DNA from: a virus
DNA: 61,067 nucleotides
Virus record (IMG/VR): IMGVR_UViG_3300042907_000531
Span: 1 to 61,067 of that record
Strand: one strand, 5' to 3'
Position numbers and translations under genes: made by a program. Each line of letters begins with the position of its first letter. Position 1 is the first letter of the stretch. Of this stretch, positions 8,383 to 17,482 are shown in pieces. The notes beneath the pieces are model-generated. The model was not told where the DNA came from and did no database searches. It saw nothing but the letters and a program-made list of their open reading frames with translations.

Positions 8383-11300
8383 ATGGCTAATGACTTAATT
8401 AGAATAAGACGCGATACATTTGCTAACTGGCAAACAGCTAATCCAACTTTATTCTTAGGTGAAATTTCCTACGATCAGACTAATAATGCAATTAGAGTTG
8501 GAAATGGAACCACACCGTGGCTTCAATTACCAGTAATTGGAACTGCTAATCTAGCTGATGGAAATAAGGGAGATATTGTTGTATCTTCTAATGGAACTGT
8601 TTGGAGTTTATCATCAGCTGTATTGGCTGATTTAAATTCAAAATTAGAAGCTAATGCTTTAAACTTGGGAACATCAACAAGCCCCTCTCCTACAGCATTA
8701 CAAATTAGAAGTGGACAAGCAAACAGTTGGAATTCTGTTGTACTAGCACTAGGTGAAATTGGGTTTGATAGGACACTCAATGAAATTAGAATTGGTGATG
8801 GTACAACACTCTGGGAAAATTTAAATCCAATCGGATTAAATAAATTACAGAGTTTTACACTAGAACAAATAGGTGACGTTGAGTATATTAACTCTCCAGC
8901 TATTGATCAGGTTTTAACGTATGATGGAACAAACTGGACTAATGGTCAAATAACCTTTCCAACGTTGGGTTTAGATGACTTAAATAATGTAACGGTAACC
9001 TCACCAAGTGCATCACAGGTTTTACAATATAATGGTGCAATTTGGTTAAATGCAGCATTGCCACCAACTGTTGCAGAAATACCAGCTGGAATTAAAAATG
9101 ATATTACAGTTATAAATCAAACTAACTGGGAAATTACTGATGACTCTGTTACTCAAGCTAAACTTGCATTAGAATTACCTATTAATCTGTGGGATGCTTC
9201 TACAAAAGAATACACAGATATTATAGCTGGGTTAACAATTACAACACTAGAAGATCAGTATGGTCAACCAAATGGACCAGCTATCTTAAATGCCTCTAGT
9301 AAGATTCCTACAATAAATCTAGGAACTGGTACAGCTGATGTTGATTCCTTTTTACGTGGGGATGGAACATGGCAAGCTTTAGATCTTAATGCTTTGGCCG
9401 CTGATATCCCCATTTTACCGGCTGGCTTACAGGCATCAGGTATTGGTGGTAGAGTTTTAATAAGTAGTCTATTGACTCAAGCTGGAGCGAATACACAGGA
9501 AACAGTATATGGTCTATTTATAGATACACCTACTATAGACGCGACTTTTGAAGATCGTTCTATAGGTACTCCGACAACAACAGCGAAGTGGAAATTTGAT
9601 GTTAAGGATTCTTCCATAACACTTGCAAAATTTGCACCAGAGATCACTGCGGCTGGTAAGGCTTTGTTAGATGATGTTGATGCTGCCGCTCAGAGATCAA
9701 CGCTTGGTCTTGGAACAGCAGCTACACAGGCTTCTACGAGCTTTGCTAATGCAACCCACACTCATGCCATCGCAGACGTTACTAACTTACAGAGCACTCT
9801 AGACGGTAAAGCTGCGACAATGCATAGCCATGCCATCGCAGACGTAACTGGTCTACAAACCGCATTAAATTTAAAACTTGATACAAGTCAAGCCGTCTCT
9901 TCGTTAAACGGCTTAACGGATGTAACACTTGGTACCCCCTCAAGCAATCAAGTTTTAGCTTTTGATTTTAATACTCAACAGTGGAAAAACAGTTCAGTTG
10001 CAACCTTAGATTCTACACTTTATAATACAATTCCTCCAGCTACACCCACAACTGTGGGTAGTTTATATTACAATGCTGATAAAAGTTCACTTGCAACACC
10101 ATTAAGTGCATCTGTTCTTTCACTATTTGGTCAAACATCACATATAAGAGTATGGAATCCAAATGCGGCAATAGCTAAGGGTGTTGTTGTAAGAGTAACC
10201 GGTAGTCATAGTAATTCCGAAATAAAAATTGGATTAGCTAATGCTACTACAGAATCTACAGCCGCTACTACAATAGGTATAACAGCTGAAATTATAGATC
10301 AAAATACCTCTGGTTACATAATAACATCCGGTCTTTTACGGGGTATTAATACACTGTCACTGGGTAGTGTTGGTGATCTACTGTGGTTAAATACTATAGA
10401 CGGTGGAATAACAAACACCAGACCATCAGCACCTAATCACGGTGTCTTCTTGGGCTGGCTAGTAAAAAGTGCTGGTGGTGCTGGTGAGATCTTCGTTAAA
10501 GTAGATAATGGTTCAGAACTAGAGGAACTCCACGATGTAACGATTACGAATCCAGTTTCTGGCCACGTATTAAAATATAGTGGAACAATTTGGGTTAATA
10601 GTGCGATTGCCATCACAGACGTTACTACCTTACAGAGCACTCTAGACGGTAAAGCTGCGACAACGCATAGCCATGCGGCTGGTGACATCACTAGTGGTAC
10701 CCTAGCTACAGTAAGACTGGGTTCTGGTACAGCTAATAATACAACATTCCTCAGGGGTGACAACACTTGGCAAACCGTAAGTAGTGGTGCAACAAACCTT
10801 GATGGTTTGTCAGACGTTATAGTAGCAACTCCAACAACAGGTCAAACTTTAAAATACAACGGTACTGACTGGACTAACACCACGTTAGCTACGTCTGATA
10901 TAACTAGTTTAGATACCACTTTAGCGGGTAAGGCTTCTACAAGCCATACTCACGCCGCTAGCGACATTACCTCAGGTACTATAGCTACAGTAAGACTTGG
11001 TTCTGGTACAGCATCAAGCGGAACATTTTTACGGGGTGATGGTTCTTGGTCAGATTCAACAACATCGTATTTAGCAAGTGACTTAGGTTATCGTGTTAGT
11101 TCATCAGCGGTAAATGCACTAACTGCTTCTTATACCTTAGTTTCATCAGACAATGGAAAGATTATAACTATTAACTCTTCATCACCTACAACAATTACTG
11201 TGCCATCCGGTTTAAGTATAGGCTTTAATTGTACGGTAATTAGGCTCGGAACAGGTACGGTTACGTTTAGTTCTTCCGGTGTAACAATTAATAGTATAGA

Positions 11301-11391
11301 TAATTTACTTTCGATTGATAGTCAGCATGGAGCTGTATCATTATTTTCGTATGCATCAAATATATTTAACTTAGCTGGAAATTTAGGATGA
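8383..11391 (+). CDS. Large tail fibre with tropism-determinant-like repeats
   Basis: 1002 residues. Two copies of a module near residues 3-45 and 105-145 read IRIRRDTFANWQTANP then LGEISYD then IRVGNGTTPW; this is the repeat found at the head of many phage fibres and major tropism determinants. Several H-x-H repeats follow (ATHTHAIADVTNLQSTLDGK, TTHSHAAGDITSGT, TSHTHAASDITSGT), typical of fibre shafts with metal-binding H-x-H sites. The C-terminal 100 residues form a Ser/Thr/Gly-rich beta domain. Probably the main receptor-binding fibre. ATG follows an AAGGAT site. Confidence 0.8.
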   Translation: MANDLIRIRRDTFANWQTANPTLFLGEISYDQTNNAIRVGNGTTPWLQLPVIGTANLADGNKGDIVVSSNGTVWSLSSAVLADLNSKLEANALNLGTSTSPSPTALQIRSGQANSWNSVVLALGEIGFDRTLNEIRIGDGTTLWENLNPIGLNKLQSFTLEQIGDVEYINSPAIDQVLTYDGTNWTNGQITFPTLGLDDLNNVTVTSPSASQVLQYNGAIWLNAALPPTVAEIPAGIKNDITVINQTNWEITDDSVTQAKLALELPINLWDASTKEYTDIIAGLTITTLEDQYGQPNGPAILNASSKIPTINLGTGTADVDSFLRGDGTWQALDLNALAADIPILPAGLQASGIGGRVLISSLLTQAGANTQETVYGLFIDTPTIDATFEDRSIGTPTTTAKWKFDVKDSSITLAKFAPEITAAGKALLDDVDAAAQRSTLGLGTAATQASTSFANATHTHAIADVTNLQSTLDGKAATMHSHAIADVTGLQTALNLKLDTSQAVSSLNGLTDVTLGTPSSNQVLAFDFNTQQWKNSSVATLDSTLYNTIPPATPTTVGSLYYNADKSSLATPLSASVLSLFGQTSHIRVWNPNAAIAKGVVVRVTGSHSNSEIKIGLANATTESTAATTIGITAEIIDQNTSGYIITSGLLRGINTLSLGSVGDLLWLNTIDGGITNTRPSAPNHGVFLGWLVKSAGGAGEIFVKVDNGSELEELHDVTITNPVSGHVLKYSGTIWVNSAIAITDVTTLQSTLDGKAATTHSHAAGDITSGTLATVRLGSGTANNTTFLRGDNTWQTVSSGATNLDGLSDVIVATPTTGQTLKYNGTDWTNTTLATSDITSLDTTLAGKASTSHTHAASDITSGTIATVRLGSGTASSGTFLRGDGSWSDSTTSYLASDLGYRVSSSAVNALTASYTLVSSDNGKIITINSSSPTTITVPSGLSIGFNCTVIRLGTGTVTFSSSGVTINSIDNLLSIDSQHGAVSLFSYASNIFNLAGNLG
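9765..9833 (+). repeat. 69-bp direct repeat in fibre gene, copy 1
   Basis: This stretch matches 10608-10676 with three mismatches over 69 bases. It encodes the AIADVTNLQSTLDGKAAT segment of the shaft. Nucleotide identity this high inside a protein repeat suggests a recent duplication or gene conversion rather than old protein-level repetition. Confidence 0.85.
10608..10676 (+). repeat. 69-bp direct repeat in fibre gene, copy 2
   Basis: Second copy of the repeat at 9765-9833, in the same reading frame. Recombination between the copies would remove 843 bases (281 codons) and leave the frame intact, giving a shorter fibre. Confidence 0.85.
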
Positions 11392-11573
11392 TGGTTTTAC
11401 CAACAATGAGGGGTTCTATATATTCCTCAAGACCAACTAACATTCCTCCACCAGAATTTAGAAGTTTAAATTTTGTATTTTATCCTTTTTGGGATAGAGA
11501 AACTATTATAAATAGATATGATTCTTCGGTAGTTACTACAACTACAACAGCGAGAGGATGGTTTTTTAGATGA
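11388..11573 (+). CDS. Small hypothetical protein between fibre genes
   Basis: 61 residues, with ATGA overlap at both ends: it starts inside the stop of the large fibre gene and ends on the start of the next gene. Rich in Pro, Phe, Trp and Arg. No recognisable motif. The tight coupling on both sides is the main reason to accept it as real; a small fibre-linker or chaperone role would fit the location, but that is a guess. Confidence 0.55.
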   Translation: MMVLPTMRGSIYSSRPTNIPPPEFRSLNFVFYPFWDRETIINRYDSSVVTTTTTARGWFFR

Positions 11574-14500
11574 GAAAGAATAGACATAACAACGGCTATA
11601 TTGGCTCTGATAAATATGAAGCAAATTCTAGTGGAAGTATAAACCCATCAAAATATTTTAATCAACAACAAGAAATAACTAAAGAGATATCTCCAACAGC
11701 CCCGTATATTAGACCAACCAATGGTGGGGGATCTGGCGCAACGGCAACTATTGCACTACAAAACGGAACTATTGTTGGAGCTTTTGTTACAAATGTTGGT
11801 GCTGGTTATACTTCTGATCCTACAGTAATATTTACTTCCATTGCCGGATCTGGTGCCGCAGCTGGTGTTACAAGAACATCTGGAACAATAACTGCAATAA
11901 ATTTATGGCATACAGTATCCAGCGTTAATATTCTAGATGGTGGTATAGGATATACTGCTGCACCATCTGTAACCTTTAGTGCGCCCGCAGCTGGAGGTAC
12001 TACTGCAACCGGAACTGCAACAATTGTAAATGGTAGGGTAACATTAGTTACTATTACAGATGTTGGTTCTCGTTATCTTACACCACCAACAATAACCTTT
12101 ACTGCGGCTCCCGCTGGTGGTGTTACGGCTCAAGCTGCAACTACTATAATTTGTGGTAGTGGTTATACAACTACACCAACTATATCTTTTAGTGGTGGCG
12201 GTGGTACTAATGCCGCCGCTCAATGTGAGATGGTTGCGGATCTCGGAACAATTACAATTACAAGTGGTGGTACTAATTATACTACTGCTCCTACTGTATT
12301 TTTAGAGGGTTTAGAAACTACATACGTAGGAACTGCAACAATTTCAGGTGGTTCAGTTACTGGAATAACCTTTTCATCGTATTCCCCTCAAAAATTTAAT
12401 GTACCACCGCCTATTATTATTGGTGGTTGGGTTGATTTACCGTCCGTTACTGTTGGCGAACAGAAATTAGTTGGCGCATATGCTATTTATAATAGAAACA
12501 ATCAGTATTGTACTATACAATGTAGTGGTGCATTTACCGTTAATTGGGGTGATGGAACAACATCAAATTACTCATCTAATCAAATAGCTACGAGAGAATT
12601 TACCACAACAGATTATGCAAATATTAGTGGACAAGATTCTTTTAGGGATTATAAAACAAGATTAATATCAATAATACCACAAGCAGGACAAAACCTAATA
12701 ACGGTAAGCTTTCAAAATCTCTATCCTAACACACCCCTATTAAATACCAGAATGACTGCGGGTTGGTTAGATATTAAAGTTGCCGGATCTAATATACAAA
12801 ATTTAACGTTACATAGTAGTACCGGTAATAATAGACTAACATTATTAGAACAGTTTGAATATGTTGGTAATTCTGCAATATTTAGTCCCAGTGACTCATT
12901 TGCGAACTTATACGGTTTAAGGAAAATTATAGGTAATTCTTTTACTAGTAATATGGTAGACTGTACAAGCCTTTTCAGGTTTAATTATCGCTTAAGTGAA
13001 ATACCAGAATTTAATTTTTCTTCCGCTACTAATCTAACCAATTGTTTTAATGGTTGCACTTCTCTTACTATTTTCCCGCCAATTACCGTATCTTCTTCTC
13101 TAACGAATACTAGTTCTATGTTTGAGGGTTGTAGTCGTCTTGCGGGATTTTATGGTTTTAAGCAACCAATAACATCACTTACGAATATTAGTACTATGTT
13201 TAGTAATTGTGTTTCTTTAAAAAAAATACAATACTTTAATACAGAAAATGTTACAAACAGTTCTAGCGTATTTAATAGTTGTTTTGCATTAAAAGAAATA
13301 CCAAAGTTTAATTTTAGTAAGGTACTAAATATGACTTCTGCCTTCGCATTTTGTAGGGCATTAGAAACTATTCCAGATTTAAACACACAGTCTTGTACTA
13401 ATTTTTCTCTAATGTTTAACAATTGTCCTGCGTTAAAGACTATCCCAACTTTAAATATGAGTAAGTGTTCTGATGCCAACAATATGTTTAGTGGTTGTTA
13501 TTCCTTAAGAGAAATTACAAATTTAAACACACATAACACAGTAAACACATCAAATATGTTTGCAAATTGTTTTTCGTTAGAAAGAATAGATAATCTAGAT
13601 CTAACAAATTGTACGAATGCTGCTTCTATGTTTAGTGGTTGTTCTTCCTTAAGATTTATACCATTTTTAAATACTGGAAAGGTTACTACCTGTTCATCTA
13701 TGTTTAGTAGTTGCACCTCATTAGAGTCAGCACCTATGATGAATCTTGGTAGGTGTACTACTGTAAATGGCATGTTTAATGCTTGTAGAAAACTACATAC
13801 AGTTCCTTTATATAATACAAGTAATGTTATAGATTTTACCAGTATGTTTGCTAGTTGTTCGTCTCTACACCATATCCCACAATTTAATGTAGCAAAGGGA
13901 ACTACATTTACCACCATGTTTAGTTTATCTAGAATTATAAATATTCCAGCATTAAACTTTATATCAGCAACTTCTGCATCTTCTTTTTCTAGTGCTTGGA
14001 GTTCTTTGAATTCAAGTACTGAGGCTTCTTCTCTAATGAGTTTTCTGGGTACAAATATAAACGCAACTGTAAGTTTTCAATATACAAATCTTTCTGCAGA
14101 AGCCTTAAATACAGTTTATAATAATTTATCAGCAAGCGGTACTGGTAAAACCATAACAATATCCAATACCCCCGGTGGATGTAAAGCAACAGTAACTGGA
14201 AGTATAAGTGGAAATACTTTAACTGTAACTGGTCTTACTTCTGGTTCTCTATGTCCTAATCAACCCATAACAGGAACTGGTATTACTGCTGGAACAACTA
14301 TAACACAGCAATTAACTGGAACAAGTACCCCAGCAGCCTCCCCCACTTCTACAGGAAGTTTAAGCGGACAAAATGTTTTAAGTGTTAGTAATGCAGCTAA
14401 TATCCTTGTTGGACAGATAGTAAGTGGAACAGGTATTCCACCAAATACATTTGTAAAAACGATTGAACAAACAAACATTATATTATCACGTAATTTAACA

Positions 14501-14653
14501 GCAAACTCATCAGGTACATATAACTTTAGAGTCAAAGCAAGCGTTGGAACATATGAAGTAAATACTTCTCAAACAGTTGCCTCAACAACTATTACAGCAA
14601 CTCCACCATATTCAAACATTGCCACAGCAAAATCGTGGACAGTAGCCGCATAA
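11570..14653 (+). CDS. Tail adhesin with 24-residue leucine-rich repeats (BspA/DUF285-like)
   Basis: 1027 residues in three parts. Residues of about 45-260 hold four G-x-GYT-x-x-PTV-x-F repeats, a Gly/Thr-rich module known from phage structural proteins. Residues of about 440-790 hold at least ten tandem 24-residue repeats of the form MF-x-x-C-x-SL-x-x-IP-x-LNT-x-x-x-T, the pattern of the BspA-like (DUF285) leucine-rich repeat family of bacterial surface proteins. The C-terminal 180 residues are two copies of a T-G-SISGNTLTVTG-type beta module. Leucine-rich repeats are protein-binding scaffolds, so this is probably a receptor-binding tail protein. It lies in the fibre cluster. Confidence 0.75.
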   Translation: MRKNRHNNGYIGSDKYEANSSGSINPSKYFNQQQEITKEISPTAPYIRPTNGGGSGATATIALQNGTIVGAFVTNVGAGYTSDPTVIFTSIAGSGAAAGVTRTSGTITAINLWHTVSSVNILDGGIGYTAAPSVTFSAPAAGGTTATGTATIVNGRVTLVTITDVGSRYLTPPTITFTAAPAGGVTAQAATTIICGSGYTTTPTISFSGGGGTNAAAQCEMVADLGTITITSGGTNYTTAPTVFLEGLETTYVGTATISGGSVTGITFSSYSPQKFNVPPPIIIGGWVDLPSVTVGEQKLVGAYAIYNRNNQYCTIQCSGAFTVNWGDGTTSNYSSNQIATREFTTTDYANISGQDSFRDYKTRLISIIPQAGQNLITVSFQNLYPNTPLLNTRMTAGWLDIKVAGSNIQNLTLHSSTGNNRLTLLEQFEYVGNSAIFSPSDSFANLYGLRKIIGNSFTSNMVDCTSLFRFNYRLSEIPEFNFSSATNLTNCFNGCTSLTIFPPITVSSSLTNTSSMFEGCSRLAGFYGFKQPITSLTNISTMFSNCVSLKKIQYFNTENVTNSSSVFNSCFALKEIPKFNFSKVLNMTSAFAFCRALETIPDLNTQSCTNFSLMFNNCPALKTIPTLNMSKCSDANNMFSGCYSLREITNLNTHNTVNTSNMFANCFSLERIDNLDLTNCTNAASMFSGCSSLRFIPFLNTGKVTTCSSMFSSCTSLESAPMMNLGRCTTVNGMFNACRKLHTVPLYNTSNVIDFTSMFASCSSLHHIPQFNVAKGTTFTTMFSLSRIINIPALNFISATSASSFSSAWSSLNSSTEASSLMSFLGTNINATVSFQYTNLSAEALNTVYNNLSASGTGKTITISNTPGGCKATVTGSISGNTLTVTGLTSGSLCPNQPITGTGITAGTTITQQLTGTSTPAASPTSTGSLSGQNVLSVSNAANILVGQIVSGTGIPPNTFVKTIEQTNIILSRNLTANSSGTYNFRVKASVGTYEVNTSQTVASTTITATPPYSNIATAKSWTVAA

Positions 14654-14663
14654 GGATTTTATT

Positions 14664-14882
14664 ATGAGTACTTCTGGTTTTTATAAAAAAGATATAGACA
14701 TAGTGTATGCCCCTAATTTGGTATATAATATAAATTATACTTTAAATGCGGATCTAAGGGATGATTATACGTACCCAATAGATGGATGGTATTGGTTTGA
14801 TAGTATAGAGAGTGCGTATTTATTTTTTGACGAACAACTACCACAGTGGTATACAGAATCATTAGAGGAATTAAATGGCTGA
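14664..14882 (+). CDS. Small hypothetical protein, adsorption cluster
   Basis: 72 residues, acidic and very rich in Tyr and Trp (for example YPIDGWYWFDSIESAYLFFD). Ribosome site AAGGAT lies 8 bases upstream of ATG 14664. It overlaps the next gene by 8 bases. No known family is recognised. Aromatic-rich surfaces of this kind are frequent in carbohydrate-binding and structural proteins, but nothing here proves that. Confidence 0.6.
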   Translation: MSTSGFYKKDIDIVYAPNLVYNINYTLNADLRDDYTYPIDGWYWFDSIESAYLFFDEQLPQWYTESLEELNG

Positions 14883-15195
14883 AGCATATAAAAGTCAAGC
14901 AACAAAATTAACTACTACCGGAACTACTACAATTTATAGTGGTATCGCTGGTACTGGTATAATTAACAGTATAAATATATCTAACGTAGACTTATACACG
15001 GCAGTAGTCTTAAGTGTATTTCTAGTAAAGGGTGGAACATCCTATAGTATTATTTCTAATACCACTGTTCCAACAGGAACAACCTTACAAATTTTAGACG
15101 CTCCATTAGTTTGTGAAAACGGTAATACTATTACAGCTATAGCTTCCGTTGCAAATGATTTGGAAATTATTGTCTCCGTCTTAGAGATAACATAA
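14875..15195 (+). CDS. Small virion structural protein, beta-rich
   Basis: 106 residues, almost entirely Thr/Ser/Ile/Val beta-strand-like sequence, beginning AEAYKSQATKLTTTGTTT. Short proteins of this style occur as head or tail decoration in large-tailed and cyanophage genomes. It is coupled to both neighbours (8-base overlap upstream, TAATG-type junction downstream). No catalytic residues are apparent. Confidence 0.6.
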   Translation: MAEAYKSQATKLTTTGTTTIYSGIAGTGIINSINISNVDLYTAVVLSVFLVKGGTSYSIISNTTVPTGTTLQILDAPLVCENGNTITAIASVANDLEIIVSVLEIT

Positions 15196-16721
15196 TGATA
15201 AATCCACTATTTAATGTAGATCGACGACCATGTGTACACTTAGCTGGTCTTATTGCATTTGGTACAGATCCAACGTGGTCAAGTTCAGCAGCCTTTTGTC
15301 AACCAGCGTTTAATACCGACACTGGAGATAGATATCCCACCTATACCAAAGATACTATTAAGGGTGTTCAGGAACAAATCGCAAGTATGACGTATCTATA
15401 TGATCGTGGAATGCGGCGATTTCTGATAAACTCACCTTGTGGTAATGTTTCTACCGGTGGTATTCCAGCTTATGGTGGAATCTGGGATGTAATGGAATCT
15501 AGATACGTAGTTAGACCAACGGATAATGCTAAAATACCAAACCCATATACAGAGTGTTGGAAGAATATAGCTGGTCAAACAAGCCCACCAACTATAGTAC
15601 CAATCATAGATGATCCTAATCTAGATACACTACCTTTTAAAGCTAATGGTCGTTCGGCTGAATGGAACGATACACTTAGGACTTGGCTAATAGGTGCTCA
15701 AGGTTGGGATAACCATAGTGATGCAGAAATCTATATCTATACTGGATATGGTATTCCAACTAAAATTGTTTCTTCAGCTATTACTCCTGATTACGCTGCA
15801 AACTATGTAAGAGAAATGGGACAGAATTTAACCTATCTTAATAAGTCTGATGGTATTGGGTTTCAGATGCCAGACCCAGATAAAAATCCATTACACGATA
15901 ACTATCTACGTTCACAGTGGATGAAGTGGTTAAAAGCGGGAATCTGTGGTGTAGGAGCAGATGTTGGTGTATATGGATTTAATCATAGGTTTGGTTCTTG
16001 GATTTATAATCAATGGGTAAGCCCAAATCTAGACGCTATTACACCCCCTAACTATAATGCACCTAACACCAACATGCGTAAGTGGTTTGAAAAACTCTGG
16101 AATAGCACCCCTAAGGGTGAGGGCAACGGGGAAAAGTTTAGTAATGCAAAGAACTTTAGTTATTTCTTAGAGGGTTTCCCGTGGGATACAGACCCAAATA
16201 AAATTATAAATAGAACAACGACTAATGTCTACCCAACAGCCGATACAGATGAATATTATTCCTTTTGGAATCCAAGTGGTGGACAGCGTGATATTAACTC
16301 TACAGAGCATACTGGTGGTTGGATGCATTACGCAAAATATATTATCACTCAAGACTCACTTACCACAAGAAAAAATAATGCGTGGCCAGGATCAGCTAAT
16401 TCCTATAATGGTGCTGACCCAAATAGAAAATGGAGATTTGATCCATCTTCAACAGAGATTCACATTCTAGCTCAATCATTAGCTAGACCGTTTACCGCAG
16501 ATACAGACACTGTATTGGGTGGGTTTGAAACCACCATTAACACCCCACAAACACAAGCGATTATCGCAGATTGTGTTGACTGGTGGCTATATTACTTTCA
16601 AGAGTGTGGTTACGTATACCAACCACTCGTTTATTATAACAGTTATAAAATTCAAAAACACATTCACAAGGGTATTATGCAGGGTCTAGGTTACTGGCCC
16701 CAAAGCGATCCCGCACCTTAA
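15195..16721 (+). CDS. Putative tail-associated glycoside hydrolase-like protein
   Basis: 508 residues, aromatic-rich and without fibre-type repeats, so it looks like a folded globular enzyme rather than a shaft. Spaced strand-like blocks with conserved-looking Gly, Asp and Trp (RRFLINSPCGN, AEIYIYTGYG, SDGIGFQMPDPD, ICGVGADVGVYGF) suggest a TIM-barrel-like order. It closes the fibre cluster, where tailspike depolymerases often sit. I do not recognise the family, and no catalytic pair can be assigned by eye. Alternative: a non-enzymatic spike domain. Confidence 0.4.
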   Translation: MINPLFNVDRRPCVHLAGLIAFGTDPTWSSSAAFCQPAFNTDTGDRYPTYTKDTIKGVQEQIASMTYLYDRGMRRFLINSPCGNVSTGGIPAYGGIWDVMESRYVVRPTDNAKIPNPYTECWKNIAGQTSPPTIVPIIDDPNLDTLPFKANGRSAEWNDTLRTWLIGAQGWDNHSDAEIYIYTGYGIPTKIVSSAITPDYAANYVREMGQNLTYLNKSDGIGFQMPDPDKNPLHDNYLRSQWMKWLKAGICGVGADVGVYGFNHRFGSWIYNQWVSPNLDAITPPNYNAPNTNMRKWFEKLWNSTPKGEGNGEKFSNAKNFSYFLEGFPWDTDPNKIINRTTTNVYPTADTDEYYSFWNPSGGQRDINSTEHTGGWMHYAKYIITQDSLTTRKNNAWPGSANSYNGADPNRKWRFDPSSTEIHILAQSLARPFTADTDTVLGGFETTINTPQTQAIIADCVDWWLYYFQECGYVYQPLVYYNSYKIQKHIHKGIMQGLGYWPQSDPAP

Positions 16722-16731
16722 AGGATAAAAC

Positions 16732-16866
16732 ATGATTTTAGCTTCTTTCGAATCGTTACTTGGTAGTATTTGGTTTGCTGGTCTTACATTAGTTGTTGGC
16801 TATATTGCCGCTCATGTAGTACCAATTACAACTCTCTCAGATTTATTTAAAAAGGATGGTAAGTAA
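16732..16866 (+). CDS. 44-residue single-span membrane protein (holin candidate)
   Basis: 44 residues with one hydrophobic span (about residues 8-30, IWFAGLTLVVGYIAAHVV) and a short Lys-rich tail (LFKKDGK). Ribosome site AAAGGAT sits 5 bases upstream. Small size, one span and a basic cytoplasmic tail fit a T7 gp17.5-like class II holin, and the location between tail fibres and terminase is where T7 carries its holin. The family cannot be proven from sequence this short. Confidence 0.5.
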   Translation: MILASFESLLGSIWFAGLTLVVGYIAAHVVPITTLSDLFKKDGK

Positions 16867-17024
16867 TGCCTAAGGTTGGTAAAAAAGAATTTCCATACAC
16901 TGCTAAGGGAATGGCTATGGCCAAAGCTGCAGCAAAGAAAACCGGTAAGGGAGTGGCTATGGCAAAAGTCGTAGCAAAGAAAACCGGTAAGCCCACAAAG
17001 AAGGTTGTTCAAAAGAAAAAGTAA
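16866..17024 (+). CDS. Lys/Ala-rich 52-residue basic protein
   Basis: 52 residues. It contains two 15-residue tandem repeats (KGMAMAKAAAKKTGK and KGVAMAKVVAKKTGK), then a Lys-rich tail. This resembles the AAKK repeats of histone H1-like and other DNA-coating proteins. TAATG junctions link it to both neighbours. Possibly a nucleoid- or packaging-related DNA binder; it is one of three consecutive strongly basic small genes before the terminase. Confidence 0.6.
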   Translation: MPKVGKKEFPYTAKGMAMAKAAAKKTGKGVAMAKVVAKKTGKPTKKVVQKKK

Positions 17025-17149
17025 TGAAAAAGAAACCACACTCAATGAAGGCAGAAGGTAAAAAGCACGGCAAGAAGCACGAGAATTCCGAATCAAAGGC
17101 TTTCGAGAAGAAGGAAAAGCAGGCTAAGAAGTACAAGAAGGGTATGTGA
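17024..17149 (+). CDS. Lys-rich 41-residue basic protein
   Basis: 41 residues, about 17 of them Lys, with clusters such as KKKPH, GKKHGKKH and KKEKQAKKYKK. Starts on a TAATG junction and ends on a TGATG junction with the next gene, so translation is probably coupled through the cluster. No fold can be inferred; likely disordered and nucleic-acid binding. Confidence 0.55.
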   Translation: MKKKPHSMKAEGKKHGKKHENSESKAFEKKEKQAKKYKKGM

Positions 17150-17481
17150 TGCCAAAGAAGCCACCAGTATCTATGACCAAAAAGGATAAGAACCCTAGTG
17201 GTGGCTTAACCCAAGCTGGTCGAAACAAGTATAACAAAGCAACTGGCTCTAATCTAAAGGCTCCTGTTGGTCGTGCTCCCAAGACACCAGAAGAGATGCG
17301 TAGACAAGGATCATTTCTAGTTCGCATGGGTTCTTCGGCTGGTCCACTAAAGGATGAGAAGGGTCGTAAGACACGCTTGAAACTTAGCCTAGAAGCTTGG
17401 AATCATACTGGAGATAAGGCTTCAGCTGTTTCTAAGGGTCGTCGTCTTTTAGAACGATATCAAAAAAACAAGAAAAAATAA
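17149..17481 (+). CDS. Basic phage protein (DUF6321-like)
   Basis: 110 residues, strongly basic. The order GGLTQAGRNKYNKATGSNL, then KAPVG, then RRQGSFLVRMG, then GP-x-KDEKG, then ALE-like LSLEAWN matches a small protein family widespread in marine phages, often encoded near the terminase or structural genes, whose function is not known. ATG 17149 overlaps the stop of the preceding gene. The many spaced Lys/Arg residues suggest DNA or RNA contact. Confidence 0.65.
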   Translation: MPKKPPVSMTKKDKNPSGGLTQAGRNKYNKATGSNLKAPVGRAPKTPEEMRRQGSFLVRMGSSAGPLKDEKGRKTRLKLSLEAWNHTGDKASAVSKGRRLLERYQKNKKK

Positions 17482-17482
17482 A

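Noticed and set aside
13150-13917. Antisense frames opposite the leucine-rich repeat gene
   Set aside because: Their length comes from the 72-base periodicity of the sense repeat, which also keeps the opposite frame open.
13000-13930. A possible CRISPR-like or DNA tandem array from the 72-base periodicity
   Set aside because: The period is coding (24 residues), unit-to-unit DNA identity is low, and there are no spacer/repeat boundaries.
11570-14653. Diversity-generating retroelement target in the adhesin
   Set aside because: No reverse transcriptase gene and no template repeat were found in the window.
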